Source of the DNA: Opitutales bacterium
GTDB taxonomy: Bacteria; Verrucomicrobiota; Verrucomicrobiia; Opitutales; Seribacteraceae
Direction of reading: 5' to 3'
DNA: 64,000 nucleotides
Assembly (NCBI GenBank): GCA_028101545.1
Contig: JAOHKZ010000003.1
Coordinates: forward strand, 1 to 64,000
The notes under the pieces were generated by a model. It saw nothing but the letters and a program-made list of their open reading frames with translations, was not told the origin of the DNA and made no database searches. This document shows positions 46,667-55,288 of this stretch, piece after piece (the stretch's first letter is position 1; every line of letters begins with the position of its first letter). Made by a program: the position numbers and the translations under genes.

Positions 46667-46966
46667 TTATTGGGCTTTATTTGGTTTGGGTCTGTAAGAA
46701 TCAGTTGTTTTTTTCATGGCTGATTCTAGGCTAGAATTTTTTTCGTTATGGTATTCGATAATTTTTGACTCAAGAGTAGTGGAATCGTTTTTGAACTCCA
46801 TAATTTTTACACTTCTTTGGTCAGAGATCATTTTCTTGGATACATTTTCATTTTTTTCATCAAAAAACATTTGAAATAAAAAATAAGCGGATACTAAAAT
46901 GATACCAATGATAAGTGAGAAGAATACACTACATCCATCTGCACGCTGTAATTTTGGGTCACTCAT
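46667..46966 (-). CDS. Small single-span membrane protein in the ACIII operon
   Basis: A 99-aa protein with one membrane helix (about residues 13-31, VFFSLIIGIILVSAYFLF) and a charged, Lys/Glu/Ser-rich C-terminal tail. I recognise no family. It overlaps the end of actF by 8 bp and ends 7 bp before the CcoN-like gene, so it is translated as part of the respiratory operon. It could be an accessory subunit of ACIII (some complexes have a small seventh subunit) or of the oxidase-like module, similar in size and topology to CcoQ/CcoS-type small subunits. Sequence alone does not decide. Confidence 0.7.
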   Translation of the reverse strand: MSDPKLQRADGCSVFFSLIIGIILVSAYFLFQMFFDEKNENVSKKMISDQRSVKIMEFKNDSTTLESKIIEYHNEKNSSLESAMKKTTDSYRPKPNKAQ

Positions 46967-48236
46967 GATGGTTTAAAGAATCTAAAATTCTTGGATCTCT
47001 TACTGGCACAACTTCTGCAATTTGTGAATTAAAACTTTTAATTACTACACGGGCACAAAGGCAACCGATTCCGATCAAAGAAGCCAACCCCCAGAATAAG
47101 TGCGGGCCAACCACAGGTCTTGCCTCATATCCAACATAAGCTCCGGGAACAATTTCGCGTCCGGGAATTATATTCCAATATAAGTCTAATAGATGAAAGG
47201 CCAAAATCCATATAGCGATAAAAGTTATGCGAGCTCCATTAATTTTGTTTTTATAGAATAATAAATACAGGAAAGGGAAGAAAAAGTGACCAAAGATTAG
47301 TCCCATACTTACCCAAAACCAGGCGGATGTTTCACCTGTATTTGGATTAATTTCACGGATATTATACCAAAAAGTCTCTTCTGGAATATTGGCACTGTAT
47401 ATTAGAAAGTACTGAGAAAAACTGATGTATGCCCAAAATACTGTGAATGCAAGTGATAGGCAGGCTAAATCGTATTGGTGTGCTTGTTTATAGATACCTT
47501 TAAGGCTCCCTTGTTTACATAAATAAAGACAACCCAAAATCGTAATTGCCAAGGCAGAACGCATTCCAGATGCAAAAAACCACACTCCGTACATAGTTGA
47601 AAACCATTGATATTCTAAACTCATGAATAAATCAAAAGCTCCAAATGTAAGGGACAATGCTGTAGCAGGAATTCCAACAGCAGAAATTTTCATACCTAAA
47701 TGAGTCCATTTGGGATCTCCATCTATATCCTGTGAAAAGGATACTTTACGCATCCAATAAGCGAGTCCAGAGAAAACTGCGAAATAAAATATCAAACGGA
47801 TACTAAAGAAATACAGATTTAAATACCCAGCTTTCTTTTGATGCAAGACATCACCCGCCACAGTAATACCATCAACTGTCGGACTGTCTGGGTTTATCCA
47901 TGACCAAAGAATGCCGGCATTTTCATGTCCAAAAAGAGCTACTAAAAGAAGAGGTAAAAAACACAAACCTAACCAAGGAAAGACAACTAAACCGTGTTCC
48001 TGTTGTCTTCGTACTACCGGCGACCACCTCGAGTTAAAAACCCGGAAAATCATAACAAGCATTAAAAGCCCTATCGCGATACTTAACCAAAAAGATCCAC
48101 CCCAGAGCCAACCTAGGAAAGGAGCATTATCGCCATTTGATAATCCAATTAGCAATCCAGCTATTCCAATTCCAATTCCCAAAACAGCTCCTGCAAGTAG
48201 TTTGATGTCAACATCTTTTGTGTTGATTTGACTCAT
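46959..48236 (-). CDS. actF: Alternative complex III subunit ActF (NrfD-like quinol-binding membrane subunit)
   Basis: A 425-aa polytopic protein (about ten helices) of the ActF/NrfD-like family, paralogous to ActC. Visible family stretches include FLGWLWGGSFWLSIAIG near residue 40, RSALAITILGCLYLC near 230, the FSQYFLIYSANIPEETFWY block near 272, and GHFFFPFLYLLFYKN. ACIII oxidises menaquinol and reduces cytochrome c or an oxidase directly; ActF lies beside ActC in the membrane. Its ATG overlaps the actE stop by ATGA. Confidence 0.88.
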   Translation of the reverse strand: MSQINTKDVDIKLLAGAVLGIGIGIAGLLIGLSNGDNAPFLGWLWGGSFWLSIAIGLLMLVMIFRVFNSRWSPVVRRQQEHGLVVFPWLGLCFLPLLLVALFGHENAGILWSWINPDSPTVDGITVAGDVLHQKKAGYLNLYFFSIRLIFYFAVFSGLAYWMRKVSFSQDIDGDPKWTHLGMKISAVGIPATALSLTFGAFDLFMSLEYQWFSTMYGVWFFASGMRSALAITILGCLYLCKQGSLKGIYKQAHQYDLACLSLAFTVFWAYISFSQYFLIYSANIPEETFWYNIREINPNTGETSAWFWVSMGLIFGHFFFPFLYLLFYKNKINGARITFIAIWILAFHLLDLYWNIIPGREIVPGAYVGYEARPVVGPHLFWGLASLIGIGCLCARVVIKSFNSQIAEVVPVRDPRILDSLNHHE

Positions 48237-48895
48237 GATTTCTTGCCTCCGTTATTGGTAGCCTCACTCACAAAACTTTGTAATGATCTAAGATAAAGTA
48301 CGATTGCCCAACGCTCTTGGGGGGTAAGTTTATCCTTTAAACCGAGCATGATACCAGAGGCTGAACCCATCGAGATGGCGTTATAAATTTGTCCATCGGA
48401 CCAGGGAGATGCAGATTCTAAGTATGTTCCAGATTGAGATGAATCAGATAAATTTCTTGGAGCAACTCCAAAATATGAAATAACGCCTTTACCGCTTCCA
48501 TATTTTCCATGACAAATAGCACAATGAATATCATATTTTTCTTTTCCTAAACGCATTAGGGCAAGATCGATATTAATTTCATCAGGAATCTTCTGAACCC
48601 AATCACCATTTTCCAATTTTCCAGTCTTCACAACTTCGCTTTGGAAACTAGGTTTTGTGGAGAACACATTGTCTTGGGTAATAAGGTTACCACGAATTGC
48701 AGTCCCACGAATAGGTAAACGATCGGCTTTACCATCAGTAAAAAAAGTATTTTTCGTTTGGCTTTTATATTTTGCTTGGCGATCCATATCCGGGAAAACT
48801 TCGATAGGAGTATTTTTAGATAAACTTCCTCGATATCCTAGTATTGAAACAATACTTACGACAATGATTATGAATGTAGGTATAAAATATCTCAC
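48233..48895 (-). CDS. actE: Alternative complex III subunit ActE (monohaem cytochrome c)
   Basis: A 220-aa membrane-anchored cytochrome c. An N-terminal hydrophobic segment (FIPTFIIIVVSIVSILGY) precedes a periplasmic domain with a single CxxCH, HCAICHGKYGSGKG, near residue 130, a candidate Met in GSASGIMLGLKDKL, and the final helix WAIVLYLRSLQ. The PIRGTAIRGNL segment before the haem is typical of ActE, which relays electrons from ActB/ActA toward the acceptor. Start is GTG 48895, directly abutting the actD stop codon; there is no better ATG. Confidence 0.88.
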   Translation of the reverse strand: MRYFIPTFIIIVVSIVSILGYRGSLSKNTPIEVFPDMDRQAKYKSQTKNTFFTDGKADRLPIRGTAIRGNLITQDNVFSTKPSFQSEVVKTGKLENGDWVQKIPDEINIDLALMRLGKEKYDIHCAICHGKYGSGKGVISYFGVAPRNLSDSSQSGTYLESASPWSDGQIYNAISMGSASGIMLGLKDKLTPQERWAIVLYLRSLQSFVSEATNNGGKKS

Positions 48896-49450
48896 TTAAG
48901 AATCTATAGGTTCGCGGATCATTGTAATTGATTTACCTCCAACGCTTTTGAGAAAATCTTTTGTTTCCTCATCATCAAATTTTGGATCCTCAATCTCAAT
49001 CACTATCATGTATTTATCATCTCCTGTTCTTCCAAATGAGGGATGTTCGAATACCGGATGGTTGTGTCTAGGTAAACGATTAAGGAAAAACATTCCAAAA
49101 AGGGTACCAAAAGCAGCAAAAAGAATGGTTAATTCGTAAAACACCGGAAAAGGATAAATTGGACTGAAGTACGGTTTACCGCCCACTATTAAAGGATAAT
49201 CGTATGCGTTCATAAACCAAACAATTAACATTCCAGTACAAAATCCAGTTATACCACCGAGAAGTGTAAAACATGGAACCTTGGAGCGCCCTACCCCCAT
49301 TTGAGCATCCAGTCCATGTACAGGTATGGGAGTGTAACATTCCCATTCTTTGTAACCTTCTTCACGTACTTTGCCTGCTGCATCATAAATTTCTTTAGCC
49401 GAATTAAATGTTGCTGCTAAACCGTATTTAATATCCATGAGCTTACTCAT
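48896..49450 (-). CDS. actD: Alternative complex III subunit ActD (DUF3341)
   Basis: A 184-aa membrane subunit of the DUF3341 family. It shows the family opening YGLAATFNSAKEIYDAAGKV and YTPIPVHGLDAQMG, two membrane helices (about 62-82 and 98-120), then a cytosolic C-terminal region with NRLPRHNHPVFEHPSF. In known ACIII structures ActD caps the membrane sector on the cytoplasmic side; no cofactor is bound. Located between actC and actE in the usual order A-B-C-D-E-F. Confidence 0.9.
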   Translation of the reverse strand: MSKLMDIKYGLAATFNSAKEIYDAAGKVREEGYKEWECYTPIPVHGLDAQMGVGRSKVPCFTLLGGITGFCTGMLIVWFMNAYDYPLIVGGKPYFSPIYPFPVFYELTILFAAFGTLFGMFFLNRLPRHNHPVFEHPSFGRTGDDKYMIVIEIEDPKFDDEETKDFLKSVGGKSITMIREPIDS

Positions 49451-49459
49451 AACTAAATA

Positions 49460-50881
49460 TTAATGCTTCCCTCCATGTGGGTCAGCGGCAGGCATTACAG
49501 ATTTCACTTCTGCCATTGGCATAAGAGGTAAAAACCTTAGAAATAAAAGAAAGAGAACTGAGAAAAAGCCAAAAGTGCCAAAGAAGGTGAAAATATCGAC
49601 CACTGTTGGAGAATAGTAACCCCAACTGGATGGAAGGAAATCTCGGGATAAAGTTGTATTAGCAATAACAAATCTTTCAAACCACATTCCAACATTAACA
49701 AATATGGAAATGATCCAAACGAGAGGTATGTTATTTTTAATTCCCTTAAACCAAAATAGTTGAGGACAGATTACATTACAGGAGATCATTATCCAATAAG
49801 CCCACCAATAATTTCCGAATGCTCGATTGATAAATGCAAACCCCTCATAAGAGTTTGCTCCATACCATGCGATGAAGAATTCCATTGCGTATGCATATCC
49901 AACCATACTTCCCGTAGCTAGTATGATTTTACACATATTATCTATGTGTTTTTCAGTGATCAGATCATGAAGGCGAAAGATTGCACGCAGTGGAAGCAGC
50001 AATGTTAATACCATACCAAAACCAGAGAAGATCGCACCTGCAACAAAGTAGGGAGGGAAAATTGTCGTATGCCAACCAGGTAGATTAGCAACTGCAAAGT
50101 CAAATGAAACGATCGTGTGTACGGAAAGAACTAGAGGAGTTGATAAACCTGCAAGCAAAAGGTAAGCCATTTCAAAATTCCTCCAATGATTATTTGCATT
50201 ACGCCAACCCATTGCTAAGAAACCATAAAAATACTTCCTCCATGTTTCCTTAGCGCGATCACGAATTACTGCAAGGTCAGGTATCATACCCATATACCAA
50301 AATAGTATGGAAACAGTGAAATAAGTAGAAACTGCGAATACATCCCATTCCAAGGGGCTTCGAAATTGTGGCCAAATTGCATTTGAGTTAGGTAGTGGAA
50401 ATAACCACCAAGCAAACCAAACTCGTCCCACATGAAAAAGCGGGAAAATACCAGCACACATAACCGCAAAGACGGTCATAGCTTCTGAAGCTCGATTGAT
50501 AGATGTTCTCCACTTTTGCTTAAGTAGGCATAAGATAGCTGAAATAAGAGTTCCTGCGTGTCCAATTCCAATCCAGAAAACAAAGTTAACAATAGCCCAA
50601 CCCCAATTAACAGGATTGCTGTTTCCCCACACTCCCACTCCAGTTGATACAAGATAAACAAGACCTAATCCTGTAAAACTTGCTATTCCCATTGCTGTGA
50701 TAAAACACCACCACCACCAAGTCGGTGTCTTTTGTTCGACAATTCCACAAATTTTTTCAGTTACCCAATGAAAGTTTCTTTTGTTAAGCACAAGAGGTTT
50801 CTCTTCCCACTTTGCAGGCTTAACTTTTTTCATTAATTCAGGAGAGATTGAATCTCCATGATCTGTTGCATTCACTGACAT
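49460..50881 (-). CDS. actC: Alternative complex III subunit ActC (NrfD/PsrC-like, quinol binding)
   Basis: A 473-aa polytopic protein (about ten helices) of the NrfD/PsrC family that carries the main quinol oxidation site of ACIII. Characteristic stretches are [24 protein letters not shown] near residue 108, [21 protein letters not shown] near 150, [17 protein letters not shown] near 262 and a [12 protein letters not shown] segment. The order and lengths match other ACIII operons. Its ATG is directly adjacent to the actB stop codon, without overlap. Confidence 0.94.
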   Translation of the reverse strand: MSVNATDHGDSISPELMKKVKPAKWEEKPLVLNKRNFHWVTEKICGIVEQKTPTWWWWCFITAMGIASFTGLGLVYLVSTGVGVWGNSNPVNWGWAIVNFVFWIGIGHAGTLISAILCLLKQKWRTSINRASEAMTVFAVMCAGIFPLFHVGRVWFAWWLFPLPNSNAIWPQFRSPLEWDVFAVSTYFTVSILFWYMGMIPDLAVIRDRAKETWRKYFYGFLAMGWRNANNHWRNFEMAYLLLAGLSTPLVLSVHTIVSFDFAVANLPGWHTTIFPPYFVAGAIFSGFGMVLTLLLPLRAIFRLHDLITEKHIDNMCKIILATGSMVGYAYAMEFFIAWYGANSYEGFAFINRAFGNYWWAYWIMISCNVICPQLFWFKGIKNNIPLVWIISIFVNVGMWFERFVIANTTLSRDFLPSSWGYYSPTVVDIFTFFGTFGFFSVLFLLFLRFLPLMPMAEVKSVMPAADPHGGKH

Positions 50882-53800
50882 CTAATGACTGCCCTCTTCG
50901 TGGGTATCGTGTTCACCATCATCATGATGTACAGGATGTGCTTTATCGTGATATTCTCTGGATGAATGAGGAGAAGATTCAAAATCGGGCATCAGAGGAT
51001 TTGGGTTTCGAACTTTTGCCAAAAAAGTAGTGCGAGGTCTAGTATTGAGGTATCCAAGAACAGAATAATCCCTAGGGTTGTTCTTTAATTTACTCACTTC
51101 ACTATTAGGATCTGAAATATCACCAAAAGAAATACTATCAGATGGACAAACCTGTTGGCATGCAGTTTTAATAGAACCGTCAGGCACCTTAATATCGGAT
51201 TCTTCCAATACCAAATCAGCACCATCTTTTCCGGTTTCAAGCATTGCATTTCTTTGTGCTTTGACTTTAACTTGTATTTTTGATTCTTGGATTCTTTGTA
51301 CACAATAAGTGCATTTTTCCATAACTCCACGCATCCGCACGGTAACATCAGGATTTTTACCCATTGCTGGTAAAGAATCATTCTCTTCTCCCAAAGGCCC
51401 CTTGTAAAGTTCATCAGTGCTGCGTTTATTCCAATCAAAAAAGTTGAACCTTCTAACTTTGTAAGGGCAATTATTAGCACAATATCTCGTACCCACACAA
51501 CGATTATAGGCCATAGCATTTAAGCCTTCTTCATCATGAACGGTAGCATTTACCGGACAAACTGTTTCACACGGTGCTGTTTCACAATGCATGCATGCAA
51601 CACCCTGAAAAGAAACTTGAACATCAGAAGGTAATTCCGCCCCATCTCTTTCGGTTGAACTGAAATACCTATCCAAGCGAATCCAATGCATCTCTCTACC
51701 ACGGAGTACTTGATCTTTTCCTACAATTGGAATGTTATTTTCACTCTGACAGGCAACTACGCAAGCACTGCAACCCGTACATTGGTTTAAATCAATTGCC
51801 ATTCCCCATTGGTGTAAACCAGGGGTTTCTGACTTTTCGTAATTATGGTCTGGATGCTCGTAGGAGGAGTTTCCTCTAGGCGTTGTTCTCGCTTTATAAG
51901 CAAGGTCAGCTTCTTGATCTTTGCCCCAAATTTTAGGTGAATGGGATTCTGCACCCATGTGGGAAGCAAATGCCTGATCGGAAATATACTCATTCGCATT
52001 GCCCTCCCTGACAATAGCTCTGCCTTCCATTGACCAATGTTCTTGAACATTCGCAAGTATTTTAAAATCACCAGTCGGTTCAAGAGAAACTTTAGATAAA
52101 ATACGGTTAAAATCTTTGTTGAAAAGAGGGTAAGAATTGAAACCAGTTCCTTTACCAACATTTCCAACTTTTTCTCTACCTAAACCAAGAGTTGAAATAA
52201 TGCTATAGTCTGCTAGTCCAGGTTGGACATATAGTGGTCCTGTGATTGATTGGTCCTCGCTTACAGTAAGTTTGACTATAGGTGCTTTTTGTTTCCCATG
52301 ATCAAAAACGGCTGCGTCAGGAGCTATCTGACCATTTTTGTTAAGCATGGTTGGTTTAGGCAATAAACCCAAATTAGGATATTTTTCTTCCAGTTCCTTG
52401 GCTAATACAGGGCTGATGAGCAATGCATTGTCCCAGGTTAATTTAGATATAGGATCTGGACACTCTTGCATCCAGCCATTATTAGCGAATCGTCCATCCC
52501 ATGCATGGAAATCAGGAATAAGTAAAACTTCCAAATTTTCTGACGAAGGTTTATCCGCAATTTTACCCTTAAATTGATCTAAAGAAGTAAGAGAGACTTT
52601 ATCGCTGTAAATACTTGGTTTCAATTTTTCAACACCTAGGCGAAGAAAATCCTCAAACGAGACACTCGTGGAACGTTTTTCCTGAAGGGATACTACAAAA
52701 TCATAGCTGGATTTATCAGAATCAATTAATTTTAGTAACAATTCGATATCTGAAACAGTGTCAAACAGGGGGGCAATCAGAGGTTGTACAGGTACGATCG
52801 TACTACCATCCCAAGTGATACCTTCATCCCAGGATTCTAGAAAATGAGATTGTCCTAAATGGAAATTACAAATCAGGGAAGTTTCGTTCAGAGAATGACC
52901 TAAATGCAATTTATTTTTGATCTTCTTAGATAAATCTGCCCAGTCATAGGAACTTGCAGTAAGTACGGGATTCCCACCAAGAAAAATTACACTTTCGATG
53001 TCTCCATCATTAATTTTTTTGAAAAAGTCTGATATGGAAGATGCAGAGTTATCTGTCTTTTGGTATTCGACTGTTGTTCCAATTGCTCCTAATTCTTGGT
53101 TAATAAGAAAGGCTAAGGCATGGACTTCAGTTGGAAGATGACTCCCTGGCAATATTACAGAATTCTTTGGTTTTTTACATATATCTTTAGCGCATTCTAA
53201 AACCCATTTGCTATGTTGTGCCTGAGATGAACCCCTATCATTTAATTTTGCAATTAGGGGCTCATCACCTTTTTTAAGTAGGGTTAAAATTTCGGCAGCA
53301 AGCAAGTTTGTAAAAGCTACAAACTGCGATGAGTCTAATCGTAATCTATGGTCTGCAACTCCACCTGTAATAGTTAAGTCGGACTCGACCGAATAAAGAC
53401 GATTCATTTTCTTGGCGTCATTAGCCGAGAGAACTTTGCGTCCTTTCATCAATGCCCGAGTGTTAGCCAAAGAATTGGGTTCACGATTCCCCAAGAAATC
53501 AGAATCTAAAGAAATAACTCTAGATGCTTTCCTGAGTTTAGGAGTTAATCTTAATCCATGATTGATACCAAAAGCTTTTCCTAAAGTATTTTCCGGGGAA
53601 CTTAAGTCTATTGATTCATGTTCAAACCATTCTATCCCTTTAGACTCAAGCTGTGTTTTCAGATGCTTGCGTGCTGTGGAGGATGATTTATCAGCCAATA
53701 CTGCAATTTTACCTTCTTTTACCCAGTTAGATACATCACCAAGCAATTGAGACGAGCTAGAAGATTTCCAGGTAGATGAATCTGATGAATCTCGGTGTAG

Positions 53801-54259
53801 CCCTGTCTTTGTACGATCGGGGTCATAAATATCTAATACGCTTGCTTGAGCATATATATTTGTGCCACCACCATAGGGAGTATAACTTGGATTCCCCTCT
53901 ACTTTGGTTGGGCGACCGCTGTGGCTTTCCACTATCAAGGGAATGAAACCATGAGCAGAAGGCATAGATGTCGCGTAAAAATTTGGAACGCCAGGGATTA
54001 ATTCTTCAGGACTTTTTCCGTAAGGTAGAATTGTGTGTTCGGGTCGCCTGCAACCTGTCATCCCAAGACCGGCAAGGCCAAAAGATGCGGCCATTAATTT
54101 AACAAAACCTCTTCTTTGAACACCTTCGAGCATACTTGCACCTTCAGGGAATTCTCTTTCAACCCAAGTTTTAAAGCTAGGCGTCTCGGCCAAGTCATCA
54201 AGGCTTTTCCAATAACGTTTTCCGCTATCTAGGGTGTGATCGGGGATTTCTTTTATCAT
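50882..54259 (-). CDS. actB: Alternative complex III subunit ActB (molybdopterin-oxidoreductase-like plus iron-sulfur domain)
   Basis: The large periplasmic ACIII subunit, 1125 aa. A twin-arginine signal (RR at 49-50, then FVKLMAASFGLAGLGMTGC with a lipobox-like Cys70) indicates folded export. The first ~720 residues resemble a molybdopterin oxidoreductase without cofactor. The C-terminal part binds Fe-S clusters: NQCTGCSACVVACQSENN, CMHCETAPCETVCPVNA, CVGTRYCANNCPYK, CTYCVQR and CQQVCPSDS. The extreme C-terminus is His/Asp-rich (HPVHHDDGEHDTHEEGSH), possibly metal-binding. ATG 54259 overlaps the actA stop (ATGA) and is preferred over TTG 54268. Confidence 0.95.
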   Translation of the reverse strand: MIKEIPDHTLDSGKRYWKSLDDLAETPSFKTWVEREFPEGASMLEGVQRRGFVKLMAASFGLAGLGMTGCRRPEHTILPYGKSPEELIPGVPNFYATSMPSAHGFIPLIVESHSGRPTKVEGNPSYTPYGGGTNIYAQASVLDIYDPDRTKTGLHRDSSDSSTWKSSSSSQLLGDVSNWVKEGKIAVLADKSSSTARKHLKTQLESKGIEWFEHESIDLSSPENTLGKAFGINHGLRLTPKLRKASRVISLDSDFLGNREPNSLANTRALMKGRKVLSANDAKKMNRLYSVESDLTITGGVADHRLRLDSSQFVAFTNLLAAEILTLLKKGDEPLIAKLNDRGSSQAQHSKWVLECAKDICKKPKNSVILPGSHLPTEVHALAFLINQELGAIGTTVEYQKTDNSASSISDFFKKINDGDIESVIFLGGNPVLTASSYDWADLSKKIKNKLHLGHSLNETSLICNFHLGQSHFLESWDEGITWDGSTIVPVQPLIAPLFDTVSDIELLLKLIDSDKSSYDFVVSLQEKRSTSVSFEDFLRLGVEKLKPSIYSDKVSLTSLDQFKGKIADKPSSENLEVLLIPDFHAWDGRFANNGWMQECPDPISKLTWDNALLISPVLAKELEEKYPNLGLLPKPTMLNKNGQIAPDAAVFDHGKQKAPIVKLTVSEDQSITGPLYVQPGLADYSIISTLGLGREKVGNVGKGTGFNSYPLFNKDFNRILSKVSLEPTGDFKILANVQEHWSMEGRAIVREGNANEYISDQAFASHMGAESHSPKIWGKDQEADLAYKARTTPRGNSSYEHPDHNYEKSETPGLHQWGMAIDLNQCTGCSACVVACQSENNIPIVGKDQVLRGREMHWIRLDRYFSSTERDGAELPSDVQVSFQGVACMHCETAPCETVCPVNATVHDEEGLNAMAYNRCVGTRYCANNCPYKVRRFNFFDWNKRSTDELYKGPLGEENDSLPAMGKNPDVTVRMRGVMEKCTYCVQRIQESKIQVKVKAQRNAMLETGKDGADLVLEESDIKVPDGSIKTACQQVCPSDSISFGDISDPNSEVSKLKNNPRDYSVLGYLNTRPRTTFLAKVRNPNPLMPDFESSPHSSREYHDKAHPVHHDDGEHDTHEEGSH

Positions 54260-54993
54260 CGGTGGCAACCTGTACAGCTAAGCGGTGGATTAACACCCCA
54301 ATTGTGTTTCATATCTAAACCTGAGTGAATGGAGTCAAAAGTTGAATTGTTAGAATCTGTTTGTTTCGTCCAGCTCAAGTTAGTCACTTCATTCATCGGG
54401 CGAAGGGAATCTTCAGGGTTACGGTGGCAATCAAGGCAAAATGCCATACTTAAAGGTTTATCATGATGAACTACTTCCATTTGGTCAATCCTGCCATGGC
54501 ATTCAACACAACTAACCCCGCGATTAACATGAATGGCATGGTTGAAGTAAACATAGTCTGGCGTTTTGTGAATACGCACCCAAGGAACTGAAGGTCCTGT
54601 GGTAAGTATACCGTCACCGTTCAAATCTTCACCTTCTGAAAGTTTACCATCTTTGTTTGAGTCCTCTCCGAAATAGGAATCTCTGATAGGTGCAAGGAGA
54701 GGAGAATCCGCTTTGACATTTTTGTGGCAAGACATACAGACATTAGCAGATGGAATATTGGCGTGGGGCGATTTGTCTGCACCATGGTGACAGTAGCGAC
54801 AATCTATGCCAAGTTCACCTGCATGAAACTCATGATTATATGATACTGGTTGAGTGGGTTGGTAACCAACTCGGGTGTATTTTGGCGTGGCGTAATAATT
54901 AATTCCAGCCGTTACAGCACCACCAATTAATCCGAGTGCAAAAATTACTTTTACTGGAATCGTGTTGGTCCATCTTGGGAAAAGGTTTCTCAT
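54256..54993 (-). CDS. actA: Alternative complex III subunit ActA (pentahaem cytochrome c) with EF-hand-like insert
   Basis: A 245-aa periplasmic multihaem cytochrome anchored by one N-terminal helix (about 12-31, IPVKVIFALGLIGGAVTAG). Five CxxCH motifs are visible at residues 65-69, 86-90, 162-166, 186-190 and 240-244, the number normal for ActA. Between haems 2 and 3 is an insert with DSNKDGKLSEGE (111-122), a perfect EF-hand calcium loop, followed at once by DLNGDGIL. I chose ATG 54993 (MRNLFPRW) over TTG 55035, since the extra 14 residues are not family-like. It is the first gene of the ACIII operon. Confidence 0.93.
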   Translation of the reverse strand: MRNLFPRWTNTIPVKVIFALGLIGGAVTAGINYYATPKYTRVGYQPTQPVSYNHEFHAGELGIDCRYCHHGADKSPHANIPSANVCMSCHKNVKADSPLLAPIRDSYFGEDSNKDGKLSEGEDLNGDGILTTGPSVPWVRIHKTPDYVYFNHAIHVNRGVSCVECHGRIDQMEVVHHDKPLSMAFCLDCHRNPEDSLRPMNEVTNLSWTKQTDSNNSTFDSIHSGLDMKHNWGVNPPLSCTGCHR

Positions 54994-55288
54994 GCGATAA
55001 GAACTATGATTTAAAGAAACGATTTCTCGCCTCAAAAATGAAGGATAGTTTCATTAAGACACTGGAAACATTCCAATCAAGAAAGGGAGATTTCTTGTAT
55101 GGGCAAAAAGAAAAAACTGTAGTGGGCTTAAACACTCTTTCCACGCTACGAATTCGTGCTGTACCTTTCAATAGCAAACATTTTGATCGCCAACTATTAA
55201 TAAAGCTTAATTTGACTCATTAGTAAAACTTAACAAAATCAAATCTTGCTTTATTTAAAACAATCAACGAAATGCTGATGTAATAGAT
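54994..55288. other. 295-bp divergent intergenic region between actA and the FAD oxidoreductase
   Basis: This region must hold the promoters of the respiratory operon (minus) and the FAD oxidoreductase gene (plus). A 61-codon plus-strand frame (55038-55223) lies within it but has no recognisable family or ribosome-binding site, so I do not annotate it as a gene. I see no riboswitch, tRNA or strong inverted repeat. Confidence 0.5.

Noticed and set aside
51094-52167. 126- and 141-codon minus-strand frames within actB
   Set aside because: Same strand but a different frame from actB, which has clear Fe-S motifs across this region; the alternative frames lack any family signature.
55038-55223. 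61-codon plus-strand frame upstream of the FAD oxidoreductase
   Set aside because: No recognisable family, signal peptide or ribosome-binding site; lies in a divergent promoter region and part of the longer frame is antisense to actA.
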